DNA of 63,299 nucleotides from an uncultured Rhodospirillales bacterium. Lineage in GTDB: Bacteria; Pseudomonadota; Alphaproteobacteria; Reyranellales; Reyranellaceae. The stretch spans positions 1 to 63,299 of the forward strand of contig CAMFJT010000005.1 of NCBI GenBank assembly GCA_945957125.1, written 5' to 3'. Below the pieces are notes generated by a model. That model saw only the letters and a list, made by a program, of their open reading frames with translations, searched no databases and had not been told where the DNA came from. Within the stretch, counting starts at the first letter, position 1. Every line of letters starts with the position of its first letter. Positions 54,256 to 62,874 of the stretch are shown here, piece by piece. The translations under genes and the position numbers were made by a program.

Positions 54256-54990
54256 CTATAGGGGCCGCCGGAATGTCAGCATCGCGCCCCGAATCTTGTA
54301 GTCGCCCATGTCGTGAAGCCTCGGGTTGCGGGTGACGACAACTGGCTCGAAACCCGGCAATTGCGTCGCGAAGAATTCCTCGGGCCACGCCCAACCTAGC
54401 GCCTCATAACGCACGAGAGGGTCGTGAAGATTCACGTTGAATGACAAGATCGCTCCCGGCTTTGCCGCGATGGCCGCCAGATTCTGGAACATCTGCGGTA
54501 CGCTGTCGGGATGCACGTGCATCACGACTGCGTGGGCAAACACGAAGTCGGCCCGGAATGCGCAAGCCTCGGTCACGGATTCCTCGGTGATGACCGCCAT
54601 CCGGGGTTGCTTCTCGTCAATCAGGGCTTGGCCGATGTTGGCTGCTCCCATTTCATAAAAGTCGGATATCACGTCCAGGCCAAGGAAGTTGCCGGTGTCC
54701 AGCAGCTTGATGAAATGGCCCGCGAGCCGAAGGCTGCCGCAGCCGTATTCGACGACTCGATGGGACGGTTTCAAGCCGGCGATCTTGATCAGCCGTTCAG
54801 CCTGCTTTGCTCCCGTATACCAGAAGTCGGTAATTCCATTGGTGACGATATTGTTGCCAAGGCTGTTGTGCGGGAGGCCCTGCCGAACCCATTTCGCTTG
54901 TCGCCGTGTCCAGAAAACGGAATGGTCGGCGTCGGGATGCCTCTTCCTGTGCTTGTCGAAGTCGTCATCGATCTCGAATCTGTTGCTCAA
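54256..54990 (-). CDS. Class I SAM-dependent methyltransferase (type A, copy 1)
   Basis: A 244-residue methyltransferase. Motif I is VVEYGCGSLRLAGHF, the acidic strand end LGLDVISDFYEMG, and the later strand ADFVFAHAVVMHVHPDS. It starts at a TTG (54990) with AAAGGAG about nine bases upstream. It shares the rare YGCGSLR/FGCGSLR motif and overall plan with the gene at 57904-58653. It ends ten bases after the tRNA-Gln CCA, on the opposite strand. The substrate is unknown; the sulfotransferase context favours a glycan or lipid. Base composition is lower in GC than the backbone. Confidence 0.85.
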   Translation of the reverse strand: MSNRFEIDDDFDKHRKRHPDADHSVFWTRRQAKWVRQGLPHNSLGNNIVTNGITDFWYTGAKQAERLIKIAGLKPSHRVVEYGCGSLRLAGHFIKLLDTGNFLGLDVISDFYEMGAANIGQALIDEKQPRMAVITEESVTEACAFRADFVFAHAVVMHVHPDSVPQMFQNLAAIAAKPGAILSFNVNLHDPLVRYEALGWAWPEEFFATQLPGFEPVVVTRNPRLHDMGDYKIRGAMLTFRRPL

Positions 54991-55027
54991 GCGTCACGCT
55001 CCTTTCCCTGCCTCTGGATCTCCCGAG

Positions 55028-55741
55028 CTACGCCCTGCCGACAAAAAACTCGAACCTCAGCGCGCTGATATGGTCGCACTCGATCACGGTGTCGGCCGCC
55101 ATTCCAGCCTCGCTCATCCACCGCAGCACCGATCTGCGGTCGAATTGGCAATCCGTTATGCCTGTCGTGCCATCGCTCAGCTTGGGCGAATAGGGCTCGC
55201 TCTTCAGCGCGTTTCGATTGCGCACCCTGATTGGCTCGGCAAAGTCACCGACTCGAGGGGGCATGACAAAGAAGAACGCCGTCCCTCCGCGCTTCAGCAC
55301 GCGGCGCACCTCCTGGAAGACGAGCCACGGCGTGTCGATGTAGTCGAGTACGCAAATCGCGAAGAAATAGACAAACGATCTGTCCGCAAAACGGGACAAG
55401 TCGTTTATATCGACACCGACGACACAGTGCGGGTCGCCATGGTCCCCGTGTAGCGAGACATGGGTGATGGCCGAGAAGTAGCGATGGTAGAGCGGGAGTT
55501 GCTGAGGGCCAGCGGCGGCAACAAGGACTGGACTGGAGCGGCGAATGAACGGTGACCCCCGAAGCAGAAGGGTGGCGAGGGCACGCGTGCGGCCGGAAAC
55601 GCCGCATGTCGCGCAAGTCCCCTCATAGTACTCGCCTGCCTTGTTCGGCTTCTGAGGAATGAAGCCGCCCGGTTGGACTATCGGAGTGAGACCTCGGCGG
55701 ATCGCCGTCGCTATAGAATCATCACAAACTGAGCATGCCAT
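55028..55741 (-). CDS. Zinc-ribbon class I methyltransferase-like protein (type B, copy 1)
   Basis: A 237-residue protein. An N-terminal four-cysteine zinc ribbon (Cys3/Cys6 in ACSVC and a second CATC near residue 44) is followed by SGRTRALATLLL and a methyltransferase-like core. Motif I is degenerate (VLVAAAGPQ), but VGVDINDLSRF, FFAICVLDYI and EVRRVLKRGGTAFF are clear. The group is common in cell-surface polysaccharide clusters. The ATG at 55741 is set by alignment with its paralogue at 57210. It has 98 bases to the sulfotransferase gene behind it on the same strand. Confidence 0.82.
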   Translation of the reverse strand: MACSVCDDSIATAIRRGLTPIVQPGGFIPQKPNKAGEYYEGTCATCGVSGRTRALATLLLRGSPFIRRSSPVLVAAAGPQQLPLYHRYFSAITHVSLHGDHGDPHCVVGVDINDLSRFADRSFVYFFAICVLDYIDTPWLVFQEVRRVLKRGGTAFFFVMPPRVGDFAEPIRVRNRNALKSEPYSPKLSDGTTGITDCQFDRRSVLRWMSEAGMAADTVIECDHISALRFEFFVGRA

Positions 55742-55839
55742 CGCAAGAACGTAGTCCCGGATCGCGATCGAGGCCAGTGCCCGGCGTGTCGAAGGCAAGG
55801 AAGAGCCCGATGCCCTCCTTCCTCCGCTGACGCCGTAGA

Positions 55840-56913
55840 CTAAAGGAAGTACCTGCTGATCTGGTCGAAGGTCTGTCCAGCGGCCTCCTCGATGAATGCC
55901 CTTTCCGCAGGAGAAAGATGGTGTTGCGCACGATCCAGAGTCGCCTTGTCAATCTTCAGGATCGGCGCAAAGCTCGAATTTGATTCTATCGGCATCCCGT
56001 TAAAGGTTGATTGGCAGAGCGTGGATGCATATCTCAAGCCGAGAAACTCGACGATCTGCTTCATGGTCTGCTCAGTGTCTTGGATGAGGCGTTCGAACGA
56101 GATGACCGCTACGCGTTCCGGCCAGCGGCGCTTTACCTCCGCGGTGTTTTCGGCGTTGGCCTTCCATTGCGAGATCGCGTCATCGATATTTCCATACAAC
56201 TGCACCGAGTGTCGCCTGGCGGATGCATACCATGAGGCTGGCGCGCGCACGGTCGAGATGATGAATCCGTCAGGATAGTCCCCGAAGAACTTGCTCGCCT
56301 CGTCGGTCCAGTTGATGCGCTTTGCATGGGCAACGACGAATCGCTTCGCTCCGTAGCGGCGCTGATAGTCCAGCCAGCCGGTGAACACGGACGAAAGATA
56401 GGCATCCAGGACCTGCCGCTGACTGGGCCGATCAACGAAGCCGATGTTCTTGATGAAGGCCTCGAATTGCATCTCGACCGAGAATGCAAAGGGAAGGCGG
56501 ATGGCTCCCGGGGCGCCGCCGCTGTAGTGCGAGAAGCCTTCCATCGTGTACTGGCGAAAATGATGCGCCCGGGCAGAAAACAGCCAAGCGAAGCATCGCA
56601 CGGGATCGAAGTCGGTGAGATCGAGCGTCGGCCATCGTGTGTCGGAAACGGGATCGAAGCTGAGCTCGCCAGGGTAGGTCAGGCACTGGGCGTGGTGGTC
56701 GAACAGCCGCCCCATAAGGGTGCCTCCTGAGCGCTGTATCTGCGCGAAGAGCACGAGAGGCCTGGCAGGGACCGGTTCGACAGCACCCGCGAATGTTGCA
56801 AGTGAACGGCCTGTGGAAGTCAGATGGCGATAGCTGTCGAACTTTTTCTTGGAGCACTTGTCGCGGACCCAGCTCTGGATTGCGGGCTCCGATAGCTTTG
56901 CGAACTGCGACAT
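55840..56913 (-). CDS. Sulfotransferase family protein
   Basis: A 357-residue enzyme. The 5'-phosphosulfate loop is in LVLFAQIQRSGGTLMGRLF (about residues 54-72). The 3'-phosphate-binding strand IISTVRAPASWYASARRH lies near residue 228. Both are the PAPS-binding elements of the Stf/carbohydrate sulfotransferase fold, so it should transfer sulfate from PAPS to a sugar or lipid. There is no signal peptide or membrane helix. The ATG at 56913 is chosen; one at 56931 adds six residues. Two methyltransferase genes lie on each side. No PAPS-making genes are nearby. Confidence 0.85.
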   Translation of the reverse strand: MSQFAKLSEPAIQSWVRDKCSKKKFDSYRHLTSTGRSLATFAGAVEPVPARPLVLFAQIQRSGGTLMGRLFDHHAQCLTYPGELSFDPVSDTRWPTLDLTDFDPVRCFAWLFSARAHHFRQYTMEGFSHYSGGAPGAIRLPFAFSVEMQFEAFIKNIGFVDRPSQRQVLDAYLSSVFTGWLDYQRRYGAKRFVVAHAKRINWTDEASKFFGDYPDGFIISTVRAPASWYASARRHSVQLYGNIDDAISQWKANAENTAEVKRRWPERVAVISFERLIQDTEQTMKQIVEFLGLRYASTLCQSTFNGMPIESNSSFAPILKIDKATLDRAQHHLSPAERAFIEEAAGQTFDQISRYFL

Positions 56914-57209
56914 GGGTTGCGCTTTAGGCATTGGACGAAGGGAAGGATGTGAAGGGAAAGGCAATCGGAACGAGCCATGCCATGCACTACGCGGGCATTC
57001 TGCGCGGCGCCACCGCAGCCGGCAAGGACCGACAAGAGGCGCCAGCGTGAGAACGAGCCGACCGCCGCGGTGGCGATCGCGTTGGCGTCGTCGTCGACTT
57101 GCCCCATGCCCTCGTATTGCACGCCCTGTTGCCCTCCTTGCGGAGAGGACGATCGCCAAAGTAGGAGTTTTCAGGTTGGATGCGCCGCTACTGGCCGAAG
57201 GAGGACCTC

Positions 57210-57920
57210 ATGGGCTGTGCCGTTTGCGACGAGGCGGTGCGAGCAGCCATACGAGAGGGCAATGTGCTGCCAATGACCGACGGTGCGTTCTTGCCGCAAA
57301 GAGCGAAGGACGGCAGCTACACCGAGGGACTGTGTTCCGTCTGCCGAGCGAGGGGCCGGACGCGTGCGCTGGCCACGCTGCTGACGCGCAGCGCGCCGTT
57401 GATCGCAAGCGATGCACCCACTCTCATCGCTTCTGCCGACGAGCACCAGCTACCCGTCTATCGCCGGCACTTCACCAACCTCACGCACATCTCCCTGTAT
57501 GGCAATTTTGGTGACCCGTCCTGCATCATGGGAGTGGATCTTCGCGATTTGAGTCGCTTTCCGGATGGACACTTTACGTACTTCTTCGCTGTCTGCGTGC
57601 TCGACTACATCCCGGAGGCTCTGCAGGTCTTCAGCGAGGCCCATCGTGTGCTCAAACGTGGTGGTGCGGCAATCTTCAATCTCATGCCTGTCCGCGTCGG
57701 CGACTTTGCTCAACCCGTGACCATTCGTAGCCACAATGCGCTGAAGCACGAGGCGTATGTTCCAGCGATGGCGGACGGCACGACGGGAATTCCGGATTGC
57801 CGTTTCGATCGGCGGTCGCTGCTGAACTGGATGGCCGAGGCGGGCTTCGACGTCGACCACTTCTTCATAAAGGACCATTTGAGCGAGCTGAGATTCGGCT
57901 TTTTCACGGGCCGCGCTTGA
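57210..57920 (+). CDS. Zinc-ribbon class I methyltransferase-like protein (type B, copy 2)
   Basis: A 236-residue paralogue of the protein at 55028-55741. They share the CxxC...CxxC ribbon (GCAVC and CSVC), GRTRALATLL, GVDLRDLSRF, FFAVCVLDYI, HRVLKRGGAA, a long VGDFA-P stretch, DGTTGI-DC-FDRRS and the last residues FFTGRA. Perfect GAAGGAGG precedes the ATG at 57210. It reads divergently from the sulfotransferase gene across 296 bases. Its 3' end overlaps the convergent methyltransferase gene by 17 bases. Confidence 0.83.
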   Translation: MGCAVCDEAVRAAIREGNVLPMTDGAFLPQRAKDGSYTEGLCSVCRARGRTRALATLLTRSAPLIASDAPTLIASADEHQLPVYRRHFTNLTHISLYGNFGDPSCIMGVDLRDLSRFPDGHFTYFFAVCVLDYIPEALQVFSEAHRVLKRGGAAIFNLMPVRVGDFAQPVTIRSHNALKHEAYVPAMADGTTGIPDCRFDRRSLLNWMAEAGFDVDHFFIKDHLSELRFGFFTGRA

Positions 57921-58653
57921 CATCTCCTGTTCCCGCGCGACCGTCGATCGAGCTTGGCGACCGCCGGAACTCGAGTATTCCGGTGGTGCTGCCTTCGCCG
58001 CCGGGTGGGTACGCTTTTTCATTGTGAACCGCGAGAAGCTCGAGGGGCGCAAGCGCTTCCCTGATGAAGTCCAGGGGCCAAGCCCAGCCGAAGGGATCGA
58101 AGCGCCTCGGCCACGGCGCCATCCTCGCATCGAACAGAAGGCGTGCGCCGGGCTGGAGGGCCAGCGTGCTCAGCCGTTGGAAATAGACTTCGATTTCCGC
58201 CGGCCTGACATGAAGAGCGACATTTATCGACATCACCACGTCCGGCCTGAAACGGGCCGCCTCGACGACGGTTTGCTCATCGATCACGCGCAATGTCGGC
58301 TGCTTGAGCGCGCGTAGCTCGACGCCGAGCATCTCCTCTCCGAGCGCGAGAAACTCCGGCAGCACGTCCATTCCGAGATAATGGCCGGGCTGTAGAAAGC
58401 TGATCGTATGGTAGCCGATACGCAGCGAGCCACAGCCGAAGTCGACGATGCGCATTTCGGGCGTCAATCGCAGCATCCTCCGGTAAGCTTCGAAAAGCTT
58501 TGCTCCGACGTCTCGCCTTGCTCCCAGGGTCACATGAGTGCCTTTGCGGGCTAACGGAGCCATGCAGTCGGCGTAGAACCTTGCGAATGTCAGAGCTTGA
58601 TTTTCGGCCCTCGCCTGAGCGAACAGGCGATCCGTCTCCTCGAAGGTTGCCAT
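57904..58653 (-). CDS. Class I SAM-dependent methyltransferase (type A, copy 2)
   Basis: A 249-residue methyltransferase with motif I IVDFGCGSLRIGYH, then LGMDVLPEFLALG and PDVVMSINVALHVRP, ending in a WAWPLDFIREALAP-like segment. It is a paralogue of 54256-54990, with the same CGSLR motif, the same spacing and the shared GWAWP block. The ATG at 58653 is chosen for homology; a longer frame to 58755 would run into the terminator of the VOC gene. It is convergent and overlapping with the type B copy 2 gene. Confidence 0.84.
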   Translation of the reverse strand: MATFEETDRLFAQARAENQALTFARFYADCMAPLARKGTHVTLGARRDVGAKLFEAYRRMLRLTPEMRIVDFGCGSLRIGYHTISFLQPGHYLGMDVLPEFLALGEEMLGVELRALKQPTLRVIDEQTVVEAARFRPDVVMSINVALHVRPAEIEVYFQRLSTLALQPGARLLFDARMAPWPRRFDPFGWAWPLDFIREALAPLELLAVHNEKAYPPGGEGSTTGILEFRRSPSSIDGRAGTGDVKRGP

Positions 58654-58753
58654 CGGCCCACCGTCCCATTGATGCCGTGTGCCGCAAGGAACGCGGCCCT
58701 CCGGACGAAAGATCGTCACGGGCCTGCTGGGTCGCCGAATGGACAGCCACAGC

Positions 58754-58789
58754 AAAATTCGGCGCCCGAGCTTTCGCCCGGGCGCCGAA
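58754..58789 (-). terminator. Intrinsic terminator after the VOC gene
   Basis: On the reverse strand TTCGGCGCCCG pairs perfectly with CGGGCGCCGAA around a ten-base loop, and TTTT follows. It starts six bases after the VOC gene stop. It also marks the right edge of the lower-GC island. Confidence 0.8.
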
Positions 58790-58794
58790 GCCCG

Positions 58795-59172
58795 CTAGCC
58801 GCGGCACATCGCGCAGATCTTGTTGCCGTACGGGTCGCGCAGGTAGGCGAGATAGAGCTTCATGCCACCGCCCTCGCGCCAGCCCGGCGGATCCTCGATG
58901 CTCTTGCCGCCGGCGGCGACGCCGGCGTCGTGGAACGCCTTCACCTTCTCGGGGGTGTCGCAGGCGAAGCCGATCGTGCCGCCGTTGGCATGCGTTGCCG
59001 CCTTGCCGTCGATCGGCTTGGTCAGGCCGAACATGCCGGCCGAGGTGCGATAGAAGACGCGTCCCTTCGGATCGCTCTTGCCTTCCGGCACGCCGATGGC
59101 GCCGAGCGCGGCGTCGTAGAACTTCTTCGACGCGGCGACATCGTCCGCACCGACAAAGACGTGACTGAACAT
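58795..59172 (-). CDS. VOC (glyoxalase/bleomycin-resistance fold) family protein
   Basis: A 125-residue vicinal-oxygen-chelate protein. It begins MFSHVFVGADDVAASKKFYDAAL, the family's first strand with a metal-ligand His, and ends YLAYLRDPYGNKICAMCRG with the DP-GN motif. Such proteins are small metal enzymes (lyases, dioxygenases, resistance proteins). AAGGAGGAC precedes the ATG at 59172. The upstream MBL gene is on the same strand with 47 bases between. Confidence 0.9.
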   Translation of the reverse strand: MFSHVFVGADDVAASKKFYDAALGAIGVPEGKSDPKGRVFYRTSAGMFGLTKPIDGKAATHANGGTIGFACDTPEKVKAFHDAGVAAGGKSIEDPPGWREGGGMKLYLAYLRDPYGNKICAMCRG

Positions 59173-59219
59173 TGGGTCCTCCTTTGTGTTCAACGGGAGG
59201 ACTTTAGTCCTGCGGACGT

Positions 59220-60581
59220 TCACCGCACCAGCGACACGTAAAGCTGCTTCATCATCCTGTAGAGCGGCGTGTCCTGCTTGGCGAAGCGGGTGAGGAAGTT
59301 GCGCGACTGGTCCTCCAGCGCGTTGATGAAATAGTCGATCCCCGCCCGGCGGCGGTATTCGGCGAGATACTTCTCGACCTCCGCCTCGGTCTCCGCGCCG
59401 CCGTTGTCGCCGTACTTGGCGACGTGATAGTTGAACTCGCCCGGCGCCTCGTTCAGCGACTGCAGCCCGTGCAGCGTCGTCTTCATGAAGTTCCCGATCA
59501 GCAGGTCGTCGAAGATGCGGTAGTCGATGCAGGTCATCAGGCTGCCGCGCGGCACCTCGAAGGTGACGCCGCGATCCTTGCGGCCGTCCATCCCGATCGT
59601 GTGCTCGCGCCCGCCTACCCTGAAGGTGACGAAGCCGAGGAACTTCCGCACCGCCTCCTTGCGCGCGAAATAGGCTTCGATGGCGGCAACGTCCTTCGGC
59701 TCGAGCTGGTCGGACCAGTTGTCGCCGAAATCCGTCGCGGGACGGGGCGTGCCCACGACCAGCTCCTCGTGCGGCGGCGTCTCGACGGCGCCGCTGTGGC
59801 AATCGATGGCGGAGAAGGGCGGGACGAACTCGATGTCGGGCGAGAGGCCCTTCTCGAAGGCGTCGAACGGCGTGGTGTAGGCCTGCGCCCACATCGAGTC
59901 CTCGCGCTGGTACTGGTGGAACGACGAAAACGGCAGGACCGTCCGCGCGCCCGTGGCCTTGCAGAGATTGTTGAGCTGGGCGCCGACCGAGGGCTTTCGC
60001 GCCGCGCGCGGCACGATGAAGCTGCCGTCCTCGCGGAAGAGGTGGATCATGTCGGCATCGCCGTAGCCCGACAGCGGCAGGACGCAGGCGTGCTCGTAGT
60101 TGCGCGTTATGCTTCGGATGTAGCGCGAGCAGTCCCGCGTTCCGGCGTCGTTGAGGTTGATGAAGAGCCGGCCGCAGACGTCGATCAGCAGGACCGAATC
60201 CTGGATCTTGGTCGTGATGCAGTGGATCTTCACGTTGTCCGAGAGCGGCACCCATTGCCGGTCGGGCAGGACGGTGACATCGAAGCCGTTCGGCGAGACG
60301 TCCTTGTAGATGCGGCTGCCGACATGGTCGGCCAACAGGATCTTCTTGCCCTTGAACCGTTCGATGCTGGTCGGGTTCAGGTGGTCGGGATGGCCATGCG
60401 AGAACCAGATGTAGGGACAGGCGGCGATGTCGTCCTTGAGGGTGCGCGGGATACGGTGCGAGAGGACCCAGCTGCCGAAATAGGCCGGCTCCTCGTCGCC
60501 GATCCACGGGTCGGTCGCCAGCAGCGGCGCATCGTCGTAGACGATGATCGTCGCATTGCCCGTCGTGGCGATCTTCTGCAT
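59220..60581 (-). CDS. Large MBL-fold metallohydrolase
   Basis: A 453-residue protein with an N-terminal metallo-beta-lactamase fold: FSHGHPDHLNP near residue 62 holds the His-x-His-x-Asp-His metal motif. It has a long C-terminal region (from about 280) without a recognised fold, ending RNFLTRFAKQDTPLYRMMKQL. The layout resembles long UlaG- or CMP-NeuAc-hydroxylase-like members, in which the MBL core handles a phospho- or sugar-linked substrate. The substrate is unknown. The ATG at 60581 is chosen because the frame upstream has no homology. It is divergent from the ATP-grasp gene. Confidence 0.83.
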   Translation of the reverse strand: MQKIATTGNATIIVYDDAPLLATDPWIGDEEPAYFGSWVLSHRIPRTLKDDIAACPYIWFSHGHPDHLNPTSIERFKGKKILLADHVGSRIYKDVSPNGFDVTVLPDRQWVPLSDNVKIHCITTKIQDSVLLIDVCGRLFINLNDAGTRDCSRYIRSITRNYEHACVLPLSGYGDADMIHLFREDGSFIVPRAARKPSVGAQLNNLCKATGARTVLPFSSFHQYQREDSMWAQAYTTPFDAFEKGLSPDIEFVPPFSAIDCHSGAVETPPHEELVVGTPRPATDFGDNWSDQLEPKDVAAIEAYFARKEAVRKFLGFVTFRVGGREHTIGMDGRKDRGVTFEVPRGSLMTCIDYRIFDDLLIGNFMKTTLHGLQSLNEAPGEFNYHVAKYGDNGGAETEAEVEKYLAEYRRRAGIDYFINALEDQSRNFLTRFAKQDTPLYRMMKQLYVSLVR

Positions 60582-60696
60582 TCGATGATCCTGCGCTGTC
60601 CGGCCCCGGCAGGACGGGGCTTCCCTCGTCCACCGTCCTCCTTCATCATCGTCATTGTCGCACCTCCGGTGCAAACGCTCAATTTGGAGTTCTGCC

Positions 60697-61656
60697 TTGA
60701 CGACGCCTTGGGGGGGTCGTTTCTCGCGCAAGTATCTCGAAGGTGCCGCCTCGGTCCTCTGGAAGATCCTGCGGGTCCACGTCCAGGAAGCGCGCACCTT
60801 TCGCCGCTTCCCGATGCGCCTGCAGCTGACGCCGTCCGTCGAGCCCGGGCTGCGGGTGGTGCTGTACGGCCTGCCCTACGGCGACTGGAACGCCACCCTC
60901 TCCGATCGCAAGCTGTGGCAGGATCTCGGCGTGGTGTCGGAGCTGCGTCGCATTCCCGGCTTCCGCTGGCTGCTGCCCTGGTCGTCGGAGCGTACCGTCC
61001 TCATCCCGATGAAGACCGAGCACACGGTCGATGCGCCGCGGCGCTACCGCACTCTCATCCCCGACAGGCGCTCGGCGCTCATCCTGGGCGACAAGGATGC
61101 CTTCCAGGCCTACATGGCCGAGAACGCGCTGATGGCCTACACGCCGGCGACCTATGCGAGCGCCGGCGCGGCGGCCTTCCCCTGCGTGGTCAAGCGGCTC
61201 GACCTCTCCGCCAGCGTCGGCGTGGAGATCGCCACCTCGCGCGCCCATCTCGACGAGATCCTGCAATCGGGGCTGTTCAGCGGTCATCCGTACCTGCTGC
61301 AGGCGCTGGTGCCGGGCGTGCTGGAATACGCCACCTTCTGCGTGTGCGACGGCGGGCGCATCCTGTGGGATTGCACCTTCGTCTCGACCATGGGCGGCCC
61401 GGCGGTGATCAAGAACGAGGACAACGGCAAGAATCGCCGGATCGTGGCCACGCCGGCCGAGGTGCTGAAGCAGTTCGAGACGGTGCTGGCGCCTCTGAAA
61501 TATCGTGGACCCTGCGTGATCGACTACAAGATCGCCACGGACGGACGGGTGCAGATCTTCGAGATCAATCCGCGCCTCGGCGGGACGTTGCTGATGAAAT
61601 CCAACGCCGGGCTGCTCCGCGAGGCGCTGGGCCATATCCTCGCGGCGGCGCGTTAG
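60697..61656 (+). CDS. ATP-grasp domain protein
   Basis: A protein of about 319 residues with an ATP-grasp fold. CVVKRLDLSASVGVEIA gives the nucleotide lysine region, YLLQALVPGVLEYATFCV the hinge, and VQIFEINPRLGGTLLMKSN the magnesium-binding Glu/Asn pair. ATP-grasp enzymes ligate carboxylates to amines or thiols. The TTG start at 60697 is chosen because TTGGAG lies seven bases upstream; an ATG at 60814 would cut off the first 39 residues. It is divergent from the MBL gene and three bases ahead of the FAD oxidase gene. Confidence 0.78.
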   Translation: MTTPWGGRFSRKYLEGAASVLWKILRVHVQEARTFRRFPMRLQLTPSVEPGLRVVLYGLPYGDWNATLSDRKLWQDLGVVSELRRIPGFRWLLPWSSERTVLIPMKTEHTVDAPRRYRTLIPDRRSALILGDKDAFQAYMAENALMAYTPATYASAGAAAFPCVVKRLDLSASVGVEIATSRAHLDEILQSGLFSGHPYLLQALVPGVLEYATFCVCDGGRILWDCTFVSTMGGPAVIKNEDNGKNRRIVATPAEVLKQFETVLAPLKYRGPCVIDYKIATDGRVQIFEINPRLGGTLLMKSNAGLLREALGHILAAAR

Positions 61657-61659
61657 ACG

Positions 61660-62862
61660 ATGGCCGGTCACGATGTCATCGTCGTCGGCCTTGGCGCGAT
61701 GGGCGCTTCGGCCTGCTGGCAACTCGCCCAGCGTGGCGCCTCGGTGCTCGGGATCGACCGGTTCCATCCGCCGCACGCACATGGCTCGACGCACGGCGAC
61801 ACCCGCATCACGCGCCTGGCCTGCGGGGAGGGGCCGCACTACACGCCGTTCGCCGAGCGCTCGCACGAGATCTGGAGATCGCTGGAAGAGCGGACCGGGC
61901 GGTCGCTGTTGCGCCAGAACGGAATCCTGATCGTCGCCGGCGCCGGCAAGATCGCGCCGAGCCATGGTGTGCCGCAGTTCCTGGAGGCGACCGTCGAGGC
62001 CGCGCGGGCGTGGCGGATCGATCACGAGATCCTTGCCGGTGGCGAGATCGCGCGGCGCTTTCCCGCTTTTGGCGTCACCGACGGCGACCGCGCCTATCAC
62101 GACCGGCTGGGCGGTTATGTCCGTCCCGAGGCTTGTATCGACGCGCAACTCGGCGAGGCGCGCGCGCTCGGCGCCGAGCTGCGGATGAACGAGACGGTCC
62201 TGTCCTTCCGGCAGGTGCCCGGCGCGGTCGAGGTGACGACAACGGCCGGCACCTGGCGCGCTGCGCAGCTGATCCTCGCGGCCGGGCCGTGGCTGCCGCG
62301 CTTCCTCGAGCCGGCGTTGGCGCGGCAATTCGGCGTGACGCGCCAGGTGCTCTACTGGTTCCGCGCGCGAAGCCCGGCCGATCATGCCGCCTTCGCCCCC
62401 GAGCGCTTTCCCGTGTTCATCTGGCAGCCGTCGGGCGTGGAGGGCGTCTTTTACGGCTTCCCGGCGGTGGGCTCGTTCGAGGAGGGCGTGAAGATCGCGA
62501 CCGAAGGCCACGACGTCGTCGATCCCGACACGGTCGATCGCACCGTGTCGCCGCACGAGATCGAGGCGATGAGCGGCACGTTCGGCCGCTTCCTCCCGGG
62601 CCTGTCGGCGGACTGCGTCAAGGCCCGGGTCTGCCTCTACACCGAGGTCAATGCCGCGCGCTTCATCCTCGATCGCCTGCCCGGCCATGACCGCATCATC
62701 GTCGCCTCGCCCTGCTCGGGGCACGGCTTCAAGCATTCCGGCGGCGTCGGCGAGGCGCTGGCGCAGATGGCGATGGGCGAGACGCGGATCGTGCTCGGCC
62801 GCCATGTCGTCGACATGGCGCCCTTCGCCTTCCGGCCCGGCGATCCGCCCTGGCAGGCGTAG
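61660..62862 (+). CDS. FAD-dependent amine oxidase (N-methyltryptophan / sarcosine oxidase-like)
   Basis: A 400-residue DAO-family flavoenzyme. The Rossmann motif is VIVVGLGAMGASACWQLAQRG near residues 6-26. The family's GSTHGDTRITR stretch (41-51) is the FAD-contacting block of MTOX/MSOX. The covalent flavin cysteine lies in ASPCSGHGFKHS near residue 350. This layout matches monomeric N-methyl-L-tryptophan oxidase (solA) and monomeric sarcosine oxidase, which oxidise secondary amines with release of peroxide. The true amine is not known. It follows the ATP-grasp gene by three bases and is probably coupled to it. Confidence 0.92.
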   Translation: MAGHDVIVVGLGAMGASACWQLAQRGASVLGIDRFHPPHAHGSTHGDTRITRLACGEGPHYTPFAERSHEIWRSLEERTGRSLLRQNGILIVAGAGKIAPSHGVPQFLEATVEAARAWRIDHEILAGGEIARRFPAFGVTDGDRAYHDRLGGYVRPEACIDAQLGEARALGAELRMNETVLSFRQVPGAVEVTTTAGTWRAAQLILAAGPWLPRFLEPALARQFGVTRQVLYWFRARSPADHAAFAPERFPVFIWQPSGVEGVFYGFPAVGSFEEGVKIATEGHDVVDPDTVDRTVSPHEIEAMSGTFGRFLPGLSADCVKARVCLYTEVNAARFILDRLPGHDRIIVASPCSGHGFKHSGGVGEALAQMAMGETRIVLGRHVVDMAPFAFRPGDPPWQA

Positions 62863-62874
62863 GCCGCGAAAGGC

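Noticed and set aside
55840-56913. Nod-factor sulfotransferase (NodH)
   Set aside because: No nod genes, nod box or PAPS-synthesis genes are nearby, and the motif spacing is generic for the sulfotransferase fold.
54171-58790. Integrative element using tRNA-Gln as attachment site
   Set aside because: No integrase gene is present, and no copy of the tRNA 3' end was found near the right edge at 58.7-58.8 kb, so site-specific integration is unsupported.
59424-62690. 1088-codon forward frame over the MBL, ATP-grasp and oxidase genes
   Set aside because: It is antisense to the MBL gene and out of frame with the two forward genes, all of which carry clear family motifs.
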